DNA from: Linnemannia hyalina
Taxonomy: Eukaryota > Mortierellomycota > Mortierellomycetes > Mortierellales > Mortierellaceae
Reading direction: 5' to 3'
Assembly: GCA_019671135.1 (NCBI GenBank)
Contig: JAHRHY010000003.1
Location: 2,666,001 to 2,730,000, forward strand
DNA: 64,000 nucleotides
Below the pieces are notes generated by a model, which saw nothing but the letters and a program-made list of their open reading frames with translations, did not search any database and had not been told where the DNA came from. The number at the start of each line of letters is the position of its first letter. Within the stretch, counting starts at the first letter, position 1. The position numbers were made by a program, and so were the translations under genes. Below are positions 27,201-38,769 of the stretch, piece after piece.

Positions 27201-28608
27201 CCAGGGCCAAGTCGTACAGGACATCCAGGACAGCACTCGTGGGCACTTGTCATCGGGCCTGAATTCCAACTCCTCGACCGGTGTTGTGTCAAGACAGCAG
27301 GAGCACCAAGTCCGCGTCCAACGCACGATGCTACAGGACGAACCCCATCAGCATCCATCCATTGATGCTTGGGCTCAGCCAGGACTAGACTGCTTTGAGG
27401 GCAGCAACATATCGAACAAGAACCGACCGTACTTTGGGTCGACGACTGACACTGAAGTCCTGCAGACCATCCCGGTGCCCCGATCCTCGGGCACCTCGCA
27501 AGATATATCGGCCATGCTTACTTGCTCTTACTCTCCACCCGAAACTCAGCTGCACCGTCCGACGAGTCACCCCCTTATATTCGACACAATGGTCCATGGA
27601 CGGAATGACGCCACCTCTCAGCAACAGCAACAGCAGCACCAACAACAATTCCAGTCAGCTCAGCGTCAACTCCAGTCATCACAGCATGGTCAGAGCCACC
27701 AGCACCCACTGTCGCTGAAGGTGGAGGATCTGGAAGACGACACGTTTGATACTTCGTTGGCCATGGTATTGGATGATCATCTGAGGCTTATGGACCATCT
27801 CAACATGATGCCGGACGTTGAGGTCTACCAGAACCAACTCTCTTCCGCTGCATCCATGATACGACCAACTGAGCAACAACAGCCACAGCAACAACATCAG
27901 AAAATCACTGTGTCGACATCAATTTCCACTGGATTGCACCACCACCCGCAGCAGCAGCGTCTTCAAGGCCCCATGTCGGCCCCAGTCATCTCCACACATC
28001 ACCAGAACCTCTTTGGATCCAGCGAACTGTACCCTGCCCCCGCATCTGCCACCCCCGCCAACAGCACGGTTCGATCCACCGGGTATTCGGTTTTGTCCGG
28101 GTCGTCGATTCCGAGTCCAGTCCCGCCTGAGGATCCTACGATTGGCGGTGGGATGGTAATGATCAAGCGAGAGTTTGGCCACCAACCTCCGCACCCGCAG
28201 CAACAGCAACAGCAACAGCAGCAGTCTATACTGTATTTTGACAACCCTGCGATTGTCATGAGCAAGGGACCACAGAGTGCGGGTAGCAGTACTGGTTGTC
28301 ACGGAGATAGTGCCACTGGCAGCGGCAGTGGAAGTGAGCCTTTTGGATATGTGCAAGATACGAGCTTCATGCACATCAAAGTTGAGCCAGATCTCGACCT
28401 TGACAGTCAGCACCAACTCCAGCAACAGCATCATCACCAACAGCAACAACCGCAACCACAGACGACATCATCGTCGCAGTATACCATGGATCGCCAGCAC
28501 CCATTTGATCCTACCCCTGTACAGCACCAGCATCAACACCGTCAACAGCAGCAGCAACAGCAACAACAACACCAATTCCAGCATCATCATCCTCAAGGCG
28601 TCGTTTGA
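24213..28608 (+). CDS. Zn2Cys6 transcription factor with poly-Q regions
   Basis: Two exons, 24213-24343 and 25698-28608, joined in phase 2, give 1013 residues. The splice falls inside the DNA-binding domain: exon 1 ends MACDTCHYR and exon 2 continues KIKCNVERCYPCKNC. Joined, they form C38-x2-C41-x6-C48-x7-C56-x2-C59-x6-C66, a binuclear zinc cluster preceded by basic VRRRSK. This supports both the splice and the start. The rest is Ser/Pro/Gln-rich and disordered, with poly-Q/His tracts near the C-terminus and several psi-K-x-E sites (LKVED, IKREF, IKVEPD) that fit SUMO attachment. I see no fungal-specific regulator middle domain. The target genes are unknown. The 1354-nt intron is very long for this window and could hide an alternative exon or regulatory sequence; I saw no coding continuity in it. 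Confidence 0.85.
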
Positions 28609-29193
28609 ACCAGTCCACGACCGCGCCAACAGCAGCGACAGCGACGGTCCATGGGGTCCCTATTCTTGTGGCCAAGTATAGTCATCGCCCACATCAGCAG
28701 CAATAGCAGTAGCTACATTAATAGAGGTAGTTGTTTATAGTTTGTTCTTTTTTAATACTGTGTTTGTAGCCTATGCGTGCATCGCACGCAAGGCAAAAGA
28801 GACTTTACACATATCAATTTTTTGTGCAAACGCGAGAAAGGAAAGACTGCGACTCTGCTTCGCCCTCCAGTTGATCAACAACCTTTGCTTGTCTCACTCG
28901 ACTGATTCATCACTTTTGATATCACTAATCATCATCCAGGAGCCGAGTTTTCTTTTATCAGCGTCAGTTTCTGATGCCAGGAATGATCAGTACTGGTTGG
29001 TCCGTGCGTGTTCCTGATGACTGGCTGCTGATGTTTGCCACTAATTTTTCTTTGACTAGCATCCACCCCTATCTCACTCGTCAGCTGGCCCCTGTTTTTT
29101 TTTTGGTCTTCTCGCTTTTCATCCTTTTTTCTTTTCATCTCTTCAGTCAACGATGCCTCCTCACTCCTTTTCCTACCAACCTCCTCTCAACTA
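28609..29193. other. Intergenic: 3' flank of Zn2Cys6 gene and upstream of small membrane protein
   Basis: CAG/CAA-rich sequence fades out after the stop, followed by T-rich sequence. There is no supported gene. Confidence 0.55.
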
Positions 29194-29661
29194 ATGACGT
29201 CCATCATGGCCAACAACATCGCCATCCTAGCAACCCCCTCCTCCTCCTCATCCTCTGTTCCCATTATCACAAGTTCTCACATCTACCTCACTCCAACTCC
29301 CACCACAACCTTCCTCTTGCCAGACAACCCATCCCCGACAACTTTTTATTACACGCCCCGGAAACTGACTTATACTCTAGCAATGGCCCTCCTGATCGGC
29401 GGGCTGATCGTGCTCCTCCTGTGTATGATCTTCTGTATCTTTGGGTATGTCCGGTACCGGAAACGGATCCAGATGGAAATGAACTGTGTGAGTGATACAC
29501 AGGAGCAGGAGGCTGTCGTTCGAGTCGTGATCGTGCCCAATCACGATGACCGTGAAGGTGGTGACAGTGCTGGCGGCGGCGATGTATCGACGGTGAAGGA
29601 AGGGCAAGAGCAAGTTCAGGCTGCAGGTAGTCGACGCCGGCGATGGTGGTGGCGGCGGTAG
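29194..29661 (+). CDS. Small single-pass membrane protein, Ser/Thr-rich ectodomain
   Basis: Single-exon ORF of 155 residues; the first ATG is at 29194 and a second in-frame ATG at 29206 is also possible. Residues 1-56 are Ser/Thr/Pro-rich and would be O-glycosylation-prone. Residues 61-83 (TLAMALLIGGLIVLLLCMIF onward) form a clear transmembrane helix, followed by the basic stop-transfer motif GYVRYRKR. A short cytosolic tail has acidic patches and ends in an Arg/Trp-rich stretch. The layout resembles small wall-sensor or adhesin-anchor proteins (Mid2-like architecture), but I recognise no family. It could be a spurious ORF; the strong TM plus positive-inside signal argues for it. Confidence 0.5.
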   Translation: MTSIMANNIAILATPSSSSSSVPIITSSHIYLTPTPTTTFLLPDNPSPTTFYYTPRKLTYTLAMALLIGGLIVLLLCMIFCIFGYVRYRKRIQMEMNCVSDTQEQEAVVRVVIVPNHDDREGGDSAGGGDVSTVKEGQEQVQAAGSRRRRWWWRR

Positions 29662-31023
29662 AGAAGGGGAGGAGGAGGAGGGGGGGGGGGGGGGGAGAGC
29701 TGAAGGAACACGTACATGCCGGTATCTGCCAGGACGCTTTGCACGTCCTTTCCAAAATAAAGACAAACTTAACGTAAGCTCGGGCGCAATTACCCACCAG
29801 TGAGTTTAAATAATAGGAGAAGAAGGGGATTGACAGGTGACAAGCAAAGAAAAATTCGACGTATGTTTTACGCCCATTGGGTCCTCAGCCCTCAGATTTC
29901 AGTCCCCAGGGTCTATGGTCCACAGTCGCAGCTTCACTTCTCAGGTCCTGTGATTCGAATCAAAGGGGCGAGTAGAAAAGGAAAAGGAGGAGAGTAGGGG
30001 GTTAACAAGACAAGCAGGCAGGCAGACCAGTCTGACGTGACGCTAACGATCCAATTGCTATCCTTCTCTCTCTCACCCATTCAGTCCTAGAGAGAGGGTG
30101 AGAGAAATAGTATGAGTAGACTATATGTGTGTGAGGACTGAAAGCCTACTCAACCTACTCCCCTTTCCGGGGGGGGGGGTTCAAAAACAGTTATTGTCGG
30201 GGGACCGATCGGATCCCCGACGCTCCTTGACCAACTCTCGCACGAACACATCGTCATCAATGATGACCGATTTTCATAGGAGTTGAAAGTGGTTGTTGTT
30301 TCCCAAGAACACCAGGTGTTTTGATTGGCTGGTTCAGGCTGACGGCTGAGGAGGAAGAGAGGAGAGATGATGTCTGCGTATGTTCATTTGGGATGATATA
30401 ACAAGTATTTTTTATTAGCGAGGCGGGAAGAAGGAAGATGAGGAAGGGCGAGAAAGGAGGAGCAAGAAGGAAGAAGGGCAATCGAGGACACTTTTTTTGG
30501 GAAGAAAAGGGAAAAAAAAAGACGTAATATACAGCATTGAAGAAAGGAAAGAAAAAGAAAGAGCTATGGGAAAAAAGACGATGAAAAACGAGTACAAAGA
30601 AAAGACAAGGGAACCGTTACGAAAGAACCAGCGTAAGCATAAGAAGGAAAGAAAAAAAAACAACCAAAGAATTGAAAAAGGGACGTAGCATTGCAGGCGT
30701 GGTTTTCTGTGTTCCGATGGTAGTGTTTTGATGTCGTCGAAGTTGCTGTTCCAACTGTTGGCGTGGTGGCGATTTCCGTTGAGTTGTTTTTGTTTGTCGT
30801 CATTAGGGCGGCCAGAAGATGAAAGGAAGAAAGGGTATACCCAAAAAAGCGTATGAAAAAGAAAAGAAGGTGGTATGTTGTTGATGAGGTGCTGTGGTGT
30901 TGTGTTGACAAAAAAGAAAGAAAATAACCCCGTCGTTGATGAAAAGAGGTTGTCGAACTGTCGATATTTCTGTCGTTGTAGAAATAAAAAAGGTGGATGT
31001 CGTCTATGCCTCCGGCTACTTTT
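29662..31023. other. Intergenic: G-run, hairpin and purine-rich tract
   Basis: Contains a G14 run near 29681, another G run near 30171, and an imperfect inverted repeat around GGACCGATCGGATCC at 30196-30221. A long purine-rich stretch at 30420-30680 follows; its opposite strand gives spurious Phe/Leu/Ser ORFs. The right end is the 3' flank of the minus-strand Rap gene. Confidence 0.5.
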
Positions 31024-33488
31024 TTAGAGTAGGACGCATTTGACGGTGTTCTTCTTAGATTTGTCGTGTTTGGCTGGATTCTGCAGGTTGATCATCCGGA
31101 CCAGGTCGTGGAAGACTTCGTCGACGTTTATCCTTGTTCTGGCTGATGTCTCGTAGAAGGGCGTGTTCCATTTGTCGGCCTGTGCCTTGGCCCGCTCTTG
31201 TGAGACATTGCGTTCGTTTGCCATGTCGCATTTGTTGCCCACCAGCACAATTGGTACCTAACAAAGTTGAAAACAAAATAGGGACATGGTCAGTGTTAAG
31301 GTATATTCAGAGCATGAAACGGTGTGATCAGGCAGCTGAGTAATAATAAGGTAAGGAGCAGAGGAGACTTGCTCTCTCACTCTCTCCATCCATTGACACA
31401 CATACTCACACTCTCGCATACACCTTTTTTTCCTTCATCTTTCCCTTCGCACAGACGCCATTTGCGTCGTTATTGTTGGTTATCCAATTGTCCAAGGAAC
31501 CAATAGTTCAATCAGTTCAGAATTCAAAAGCGCACCCCCCCCCCCCCCTTTTTTTTTCTTTGGTATCGCAATTTGCGATCGCATGGAGAGTGAGTTGTTT
31601 GGTGTTGTGTCCTGTGTGTGTGGGGGAGAATGAAAGAGTGTGCATGTATGAGGAAAGATCGAGGTTGTGCGTGTGTGTTGCAAAGTATGAGTGTGTGCGT
31701 TGTTATCCCTCCCTCCGTTCCCTCTTTTCTTCCCAACCCCCATCCACTCTCCTCCCTCCTTTTCCCTCCTTTTCCCTCCCTTCACATTGTGTGTCTCGTT
31801 CCCCCTCCTCCCTTTGCATTTTTTTTTCATTGCACTCACTCCTTGATTCCCTTCCCAGACAATGTTGTCTAGAGCGCAAAGTAATGGGCGACGGGGTTCA
31901 TCTCTCACTGTGTGTGTATCTCGTGTATCACCTTCCCTTTCGCCAGTCTCATTCCTGCGTGCAACCACGCCCGTCTCCTCCTTTCCGCATCCCCCTTCCT
32001 CGTCTTCATTCAACCTCCCCCCTTTGTACTTTTTTGCTCGCCCCTTCCCGTTATTTTGTATTGACCATCCCCGAACTCTTTTTTTTTCTCTATATTTTCT
32101 TTCTTCCTTTTCCGTGCCTGCCTCCCTCTCTTTACTGCAGGATGAGAGAAAAAGAAAAAACGGAAAGAGAGAGAAAGTGAGAGCATTGAAGGAGTCCACT
32201 TTTGATACTGCATTGACCCAAAGTATGAAAGGATATCAACCCATTCTTCCCCATTCCCATTCGACTTACTGTGCGTGTGTCCTTGGTACGCAAGAGTTGA
32301 CCGTGGATCTCTGTGAGTTCATCAAACGTTGCGCTGGCAATGATAGAAAAGACGAGAATAAAGCCCTGTCCGTTCTTCATATAAAGATCCCGCATGGCTG
32401 TGAACTGCTCGGTGCCTGCTGTGTCGAGAATCTCGAGCATGCATTGCAGCCCATCCACCTCGACTTGTTTCCGATAAGAGTCCTCGATCGTCGGGTCGTA
32501 TCTGTCCACAAACATCGATTGTACAAATTGAACCGTCTGGTACAATGTGCGAGAGAATGGTGTCATGCATACGATAAAAAAAATAAAGAGGAAGGCGTTA
32601 GAACGTGTTGGGAAGCAGGGCTACCGGTGTTTGCTTTTGATGGGGGTACCATGGGACAGTGCATTTGTATTGGACAATTGAATCGACACATGGGCAACCT
32701 TTTTCTTTTTCTTTTCTTTTTTCTGTCTTGCATTTGTACTGTGCATGTACCTTTCTATGCCTACCCTCACCCCTTCTTTCCCTTCCCTGCTCTTATCACA
32801 AAAAAAAGCAACGAATTGACCTGTGTTTGTGTGTGTGTGTGTGTGTGTATGGTGAAAGCGAAGAGGTGAACAAGGTTTACCATGCCGTTGTAAGTCCATC
32901 ATATATAGTTCGATTCACCCCTTGGCCCCTCGTTCTTAAATCACCGCATGTCCCATGGATCCCTTCTCTTTCTCACAGACACATACACTTTCTCTGGCTC
33001 CGACAGAAAAGCGCTTTACCCTCTTCAATCCTTTGCCCACACTCCTTGTTGCCACTCTATATTCCCATGGATGACCCATTGGAGACAGACGAGATTTTTG
33101 AAATCTTGTATCCTCCTCTGCTTCGCTGTGTTCCCTTGTGAGGAAAGAAAGAACTGAGAATGAAGGAGGACCGACTCTCTCTCTCTCTCCCTTCCTCTTG
33201 GTGTATCCTTTTTTTGTCGCTGCCCTCCATGTAGTGTCGGTTTCTTTTGTCATCCCTCTTTGCCGATTTTGGTTTTGTGGCGGGAAGAGGGGCAAACAAT
33301 AAAAAAATAGGATAAAAGAACCCTGACCATCTAAAAGAAAACAAAGTAAATATAATCATGGTCCATGCTCTTCCTCCGATGTGACTAAAGGTCCCTTTCT
33401 ATCAATGAAAGTTCAAATAATGGGCACTCACCAATGCGGACTTTCCGACACCACCAGAGCCGAGGACGACGAGTTTGTATTCACGCAT
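31024..33488 (-). CDS. RSR1: Rap1/Rsr1-type Ras-family small GTPase
   Basis: Three exons in transcript order, 33432-33488, 32270-32536 and 31024-31257, all phase 0, give 186 residues. All G motifs are present: P-loop G10-SGGVGKS17, effector Y32-DPTIEDSY40, switch II D57-TAGTEQF, NKCD and ETSA. Thr61 in place of the Ras Gln61 is the hallmark of the Rap/Rsr1 branch and implies a Rap-type GAP. The tail is Lys-rich and ends in CVLL, a CaaX box preferring geranylgeranylation. Fungal members set the axis of polarity and bud or branch site selection, upstream of Cdc42 and Rho modules. Both introns are long (895 and 1012 nt) and full of CT/GT low-complexity sequence. The symbol is given by family. 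Confidence 0.93.
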
Positions 33489-36400
33489 ACTGGTTGTGTG
33501 TGTGAAAGGGGAGTGTGTGCTTAATAGAAAGAAAAAGAAGAAAAAGAAGAAGCGGATGTATCTGTCGTGGAGTGTTGATGTATGCTCGGGTATAACTGAA
33601 GGTGAAGACGTGAGCAGGTGGGCGGAAGAGGGTGGCGATGGCGGAGATAGATCTTCAAAGTGCAGAGAAGTAGATCGAGAAGTAGAAGAGGAGGGTGAAG
33701 GTAGGGAGGGAATAGGAAGGGAGAAGGAACTGAGAGAAGAGAAGAGAAGAAGAGAAAGAAAGAGAAAAATAAAATGGAGAGTGAGTAAAGAAAGAAAATA
33801 AAAGGTTGAAAAAGAGGGGGTGAAGAGGGATGGAGAGGATAAAATGCCATGGCTCAGGGCGAGAAAAAGAGAAGGGCCTATCAGAGTATCAACGACTGTT
33901 CTGTCGGTTGTTTTTATTTTGTTTGCTTTGTGTGTGTGTGTATGCTTGCTTTGCGTGTGTTTGTCTGTTGTTTGTGTGTTTGTTTGTTTGTTTGTGTTCC
34001 TTTCCTTTCCCTTTTTTCTCTTGCATGGCGGGGCACTGAGGAATGGACAATGAGACGAATGAAAACGACCCAAGGAATGAATGAATACCATCGCGAATAT
34101 ATATAGTAAATGAAAACCCCAGGCCTTTGGCCTTTGCAAAGGACCATGGTCCATTTGCATTACAAAGGGGGTGAAAGAGTGAGGGGAGAAAGAGATGGAG
34201 TGACTCGACTCTTCACTACTGCCATTGAATCATTCAGTTATTCATCCTGCGCACAAGGCACCTTCTTCCTTCTATCGTTCTCGCGCGCAAGGTAATTCAT
34301 CAACCAACGACCCAAAGAGAAAGAGAGAGCAGACATTATGTGGTTGCTCACTCACCATGTCCCTTTCCTCTGGCTGGTGATTTAAACAGGGATTCCACCC
34401 AACGTCGCTCATGGATCGTGCCGTGACATGGATCATTCTCCCTGCTCACAGTTTAATCCGTTTCCGCCCACCCAACTACAACTGGTGGCTCTTTTGATTC
34501 CCTTTTTCTTTCTGTCGCCCAACCAGGTATCGTCAGCAAGTATCGCTTCTATACTTTTTCCTTTGTCATCGTTGGTTGCTGTTGACTTTAGTCCCATCAT
34601 GCTGCTCTCTCTTGCCTCCTTGTTCCTTCGACTCCACCAGACCAATTCGACCGAGGAGCTTCGTCAGGCAACCAAGCAACTAACCAACCAACCAGCCAGC
34701 CATGTCCCGATTCCAATCGGTCATGCTCCTCTTCTCTCTCGCTCTGCCTCTTTTTTTCTTTCTTTCTTTCATTTTACCCCTTTTTACCCCTTCTCTCTTT
34801 CTCACAATACCTACGCACCTGCTTGCTCTCTATTTTTTGTCTTTCATTTCTCTCAGTCACTCTCGTCTTCTTTTTCCCGTTCTCCTTTTTATCGTTATCT
34901 TTTTTCATTAATCCTCTTTTTTCTTTCTTCCATAATCACGAACAAAAGAACGGAGAAATAGGTCAGGAGCCTTTTTTTTTTTTCTTTTTTGGCAGAAGGC
35001 ATGAAAGGTCAAGGGAACAGCAACAACATCAGTAACAGTAGGAAATAAGGTCATGACCTTTTTTGTCCTTGTGTCTTGATCCACAACAGCATTATCAACA
35101 ACAAGTTTTGCAAGGCGGGAATCAGGAAGCAGACTTGCTCGTCGATATCGTTTGACACTGTATGCATTCAACGCGGGAAGTGCCAGTTAAAACGAAAGAT
35201 AGCAGGATGACGCCTGTTTGGTATTCGTTTGTGTTGTTTCATTTGGGAGCAGCAGGAAACAAGGCAAAAAGCGCACACTTGTTTGCGATCCTTGGATCTA
35301 GGGAATAAGACCATGAACACCTTTTGGAGCCAAAAAGGCGTAGTCGCCTTTCCTCCGTCGACGGCTCAATTGCCCTTTTTTTGTGAACCTTTTAAACTCA
35401 TGACCCATTCCTCCACGATACTGATGACAAAACGATATATAGAGTGCAAGACAATTGGCGCGGGAACTCGCTTCGACACCCTGCAGAAGATCATAATGCT
35501 CCGACGGCGCATAAGGATGGGCATGATCAGTCAGCTACAAAAACAAAAACGGCAACAACAGCAACAACAACACCAACAAAGCAGGATGGCTTATATGGAT
35601 CGGTGATCACGAAGGAGACGGCTAGGACAGCAGGATAAAGACAGTAAAGAAAAAGGGATGGAGCTTAGGCCATAATAAAATTGCTTACGAGCCATCATCT
35701 CTTTCACTTTTCTGGAAGAAAGAGGTCGTGCGAGGAAAGATAAAAACCATCTATTTCCCTTGTCTGTGGTTTCTTAAACCCTTGTTGTTACCACACCAAA
35801 ATGCCCGGACATCGACATTGGTCCAAGGTACAAGTCACTTGTTTTCTACTCCATTTTCTCACACCCTTTTCTGTTGTTGTTGACGTTTTTCTCATTGTTA
35901 AGCAGTTGGACATTCGCCTCAAAGCAAGATAAAAATAAAAATAAAAAAAAACATGTGCAACGCATGAAGAAAAACCTCAACTGTCCAAGCGCAACTGTGT
36001 GCCAACTGTTTTGGGTCCAAAATGCAGTTTTCATTTTTCGTGCATTCACTCCGACTCTTTTTTTTTTTTCATGCGGAAACGACATCTCGTTGTGCTATGT
36101 CTTAAGTCCCAGCCCACTTCTCTGTGTGCTTACATGCCCATGCGGCTTTTATTTTCGCTTTTTCTCTCTTCCAGCGCCCCATGGCTTATTGCACATGGTA
36201 GCAATTGGAGTATGAAATCTGTTTCCCTTTTTGTTGACTTTTCATTCGTTCGTTGGGAAAGAGGGGAGGAAGGAAGGAAGGAAGGGGGGCATGGGACTAA
36301 AAGGTAACAATGCTGCATAATGCAACTTTATCATTTTCAAGTCAGCCCAACGTCTTTTTTTTCTTTTCATAGACGATGAACCATGGGGGAGAGGAAGACA

Positions 36401-38371
36401 TGCATTAATATATTTTTTTGGTCCTCTTTTTCAATTTCATTAGACAAACATGCATCTTGATCAAAAACTTCATTATTAAACGGCTCGCCATCTTTGTTTG
36501 AGTGATGCGTTAAGTCTATAGTCGAACAATGCTGCTTAACCATTCCTATTTGTTATGATAGGATCAGCGGGATGGGATGTGCGTAGTTAAGAAATATAAA
36601 AAAAAAGAGTCTATAAAAAGGGTAGCATAGACAATGAAACTTGTCGCCTGGATATGGAAAGGGGGTAGGGTAGATGAGGGTTTGTCCGTCGAACAGGGGG
36701 AGAGAGGGTTGGATGGTGGTATGGGCTGTGTGTTGTTGAATGTGCTTGTTCATCTCGATGAGTTTCTCAGGGGCGAATTCATGCAAGTAAAAAATCTTCC
36801 TCGGGGGCATTTCATTTCTACTTTCTCGCTCACTTTTTTTTTTCAGGGGGCCTCTCTTATCGGGTCGCGAAGTGGGAGAAGTAGGGCTCATCGTCTTGTC
36901 ACATCCCCCTCCCTCTAGGTCCTGGATCTTTTCATAGAACCTGAGCGACTGACTGCGCTAGATTGTTATTTGAACAAAGTCAGTTGAACTTGTTTGGCTC
37001 AATGGGTTACAAGAGGAACTCCTGCAGCAAATCTAGCGTAAGAATTCGACCATGACAAACAAGTTAACTTGACTCTATTGAAAGGACCGTGCCATTTTTT
37101 GATGCTGTTTTGGTGGCGACCAATGAACTCTGTCGCAGCGAGTCGATGACGTATCGTGGACTGTTGCTATTGCCACCCAAGAAGGCAAGGAGGGTGGGTG
37201 GCAATTCCGTCTTGGACTTTTGGGTCGAAAGATGGCGATCTGGACAGTGTGTAAGACGATGCTACAGAGGTTGTCTGCCAATCACTCAGTCACCCCATAT
37301 GATACATCGAAGTGAGGAAGAGGAGCGTGTGCAATGTGTTGTCAATTAGAGAAACCATGGGTACGACACAAAACATGAAAAAAACAAAGTCACGGTCACT
37401 CTTCCTCTCTGTCCTAGAAGGAAAAAAAAGGGCTGACTCCATCATCTACTCAACAACTCAACTCAACAACCCAACAACACTCTCATTCACACACCCCTTT
37501 TTATCGTCTCCATTCTCACTCTCAGCAAGACTCAAGAAGCTATTTCTTCCCCCACCTTCCGTCCGCACGCTCTCTCTCCCTTGTTCGGTAAATACAGCTG
37601 TCTGAAGTTGCATCTCCCAGTCTGCTCGGGATCCAGAAGTCCAAAAACAGGAGCCTATTTGCGCGCTGGACTCACAGTGGGCGACAAATGTGACCGTCCC
37701 TCCGTCTTTTTTTTTTCTCGCCAAAGGTTGAACCAACTACAACCCCGAACAAGCGTAGCACACTGTCTTCGTGGATGTGTTTGGGGAGGAGTGGAGTTGG
37801 CAACCACACACATACACACATGTATACACACACTTCATCATGGTGTGATCTCTTCCTTCCCTCTCACCGATGAACAATAGGCGCATGGCATGCTGTGTTT
37901 TGTGTCTGAGTGTCATTTTTTTCTCCCCTATTTTTAACCCGACTCTCCACTCTTTCTCTCTCGCTGCCACGATTGCTATTCGCCCGCGTGTATCTTTTTT
38001 TTATATCCTTTTTTTTTGTTGCGCTTGTGCTCTCCCTTCTTTCCACATCTGGGCCCTGCTTGGCTTTGCCCGCAGAACGAAACATCACCTTTTGCCTTGT
38101 CCTTGTTTTGCTGACGGCAAATATGATACACGACACAACTTTGCCATTGGCATACCTCCAGGTGTAAAAACACATGAAGCAAAATATGACGCCGCACACC
38201 GCCCACAAAAAAAGTTGCCTTACTATCAACCCATCGAATAACTGCAAAAAAAGGTCGCTGTCGACTAAACCTACATGTCCTTCCTGACTACTCAGAATAT
38301 ATCTAGAAACAATATCAGCTTGAGTTTCGATAAGGGACCGAGCACAGGAACAACACATCCCCCCTAAGCGG
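33489..38371. other. 4.9-kb gene-poor region
   Basis: The left part is the Rap gene's upstream region, with CT/GT-rich tracts, a TG-repeat-like block (33905-34000) and a TATATATA run near 34097-34106 (TATA-like on the minus strand). A coding-like but interrupted segment lies at about 35045-35640. A GGAA repeat is near 36263 and a 9-bp inverted repeat at 36956/37038. The final 700 nt lead into the cyclin gene. I could not support a complete gene. Confidence 0.5.
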
Positions 38372-38732
38372 ATGGATACGCAAGCACAAATGGCTTACTA
38401 TCAGTCTGGAATGCAACAGTACCCCAATGGAGGCACGCCGATGGGGTCGCTGACGTCCATGCCCATGAGTTCTATGGGCTCAGGAGCTTCAGGATATGTC
38501 GGTAACCAGGGCACAGGAGCTCCTGTGGATCCTATGGCCGCTGCCTCTATGAGCTACAGTGCGGCCCCAAATCACTCCGTCACAACAACGCCTACTCAGC
38601 ACCAACACCCTCAGCAGCAGCAGCAACAGCAACAACAACAGCAGCAGTATGCTCAGCAGTCCTATCAGCAGCAGCCGCATCAATATCAAGCACAACCAAT
38701 ACCTCAGATAGCCTACTCAAATCAGCAGCAGC

Positions 38733-38769
<37 letters not shown>

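Noticed and set aside
35801..35827. ATG followed by PGHRHWSK and a GT, resembling the start of a YebC/TACO1 protein
   Set aside because: No downstream exon continues the family sequence; the nearest acceptor leads to a stop after eight codons.
36956..37038. 9-bp inverted repeat CGCTAGATT/AATCTAGCG enclosing 65 nt, like a tRNA acceptor stem
   Set aside because: The inside lacks A and B boxes and a T arm with a 7-nt loop on either strand; treated as a chance inverted repeat.
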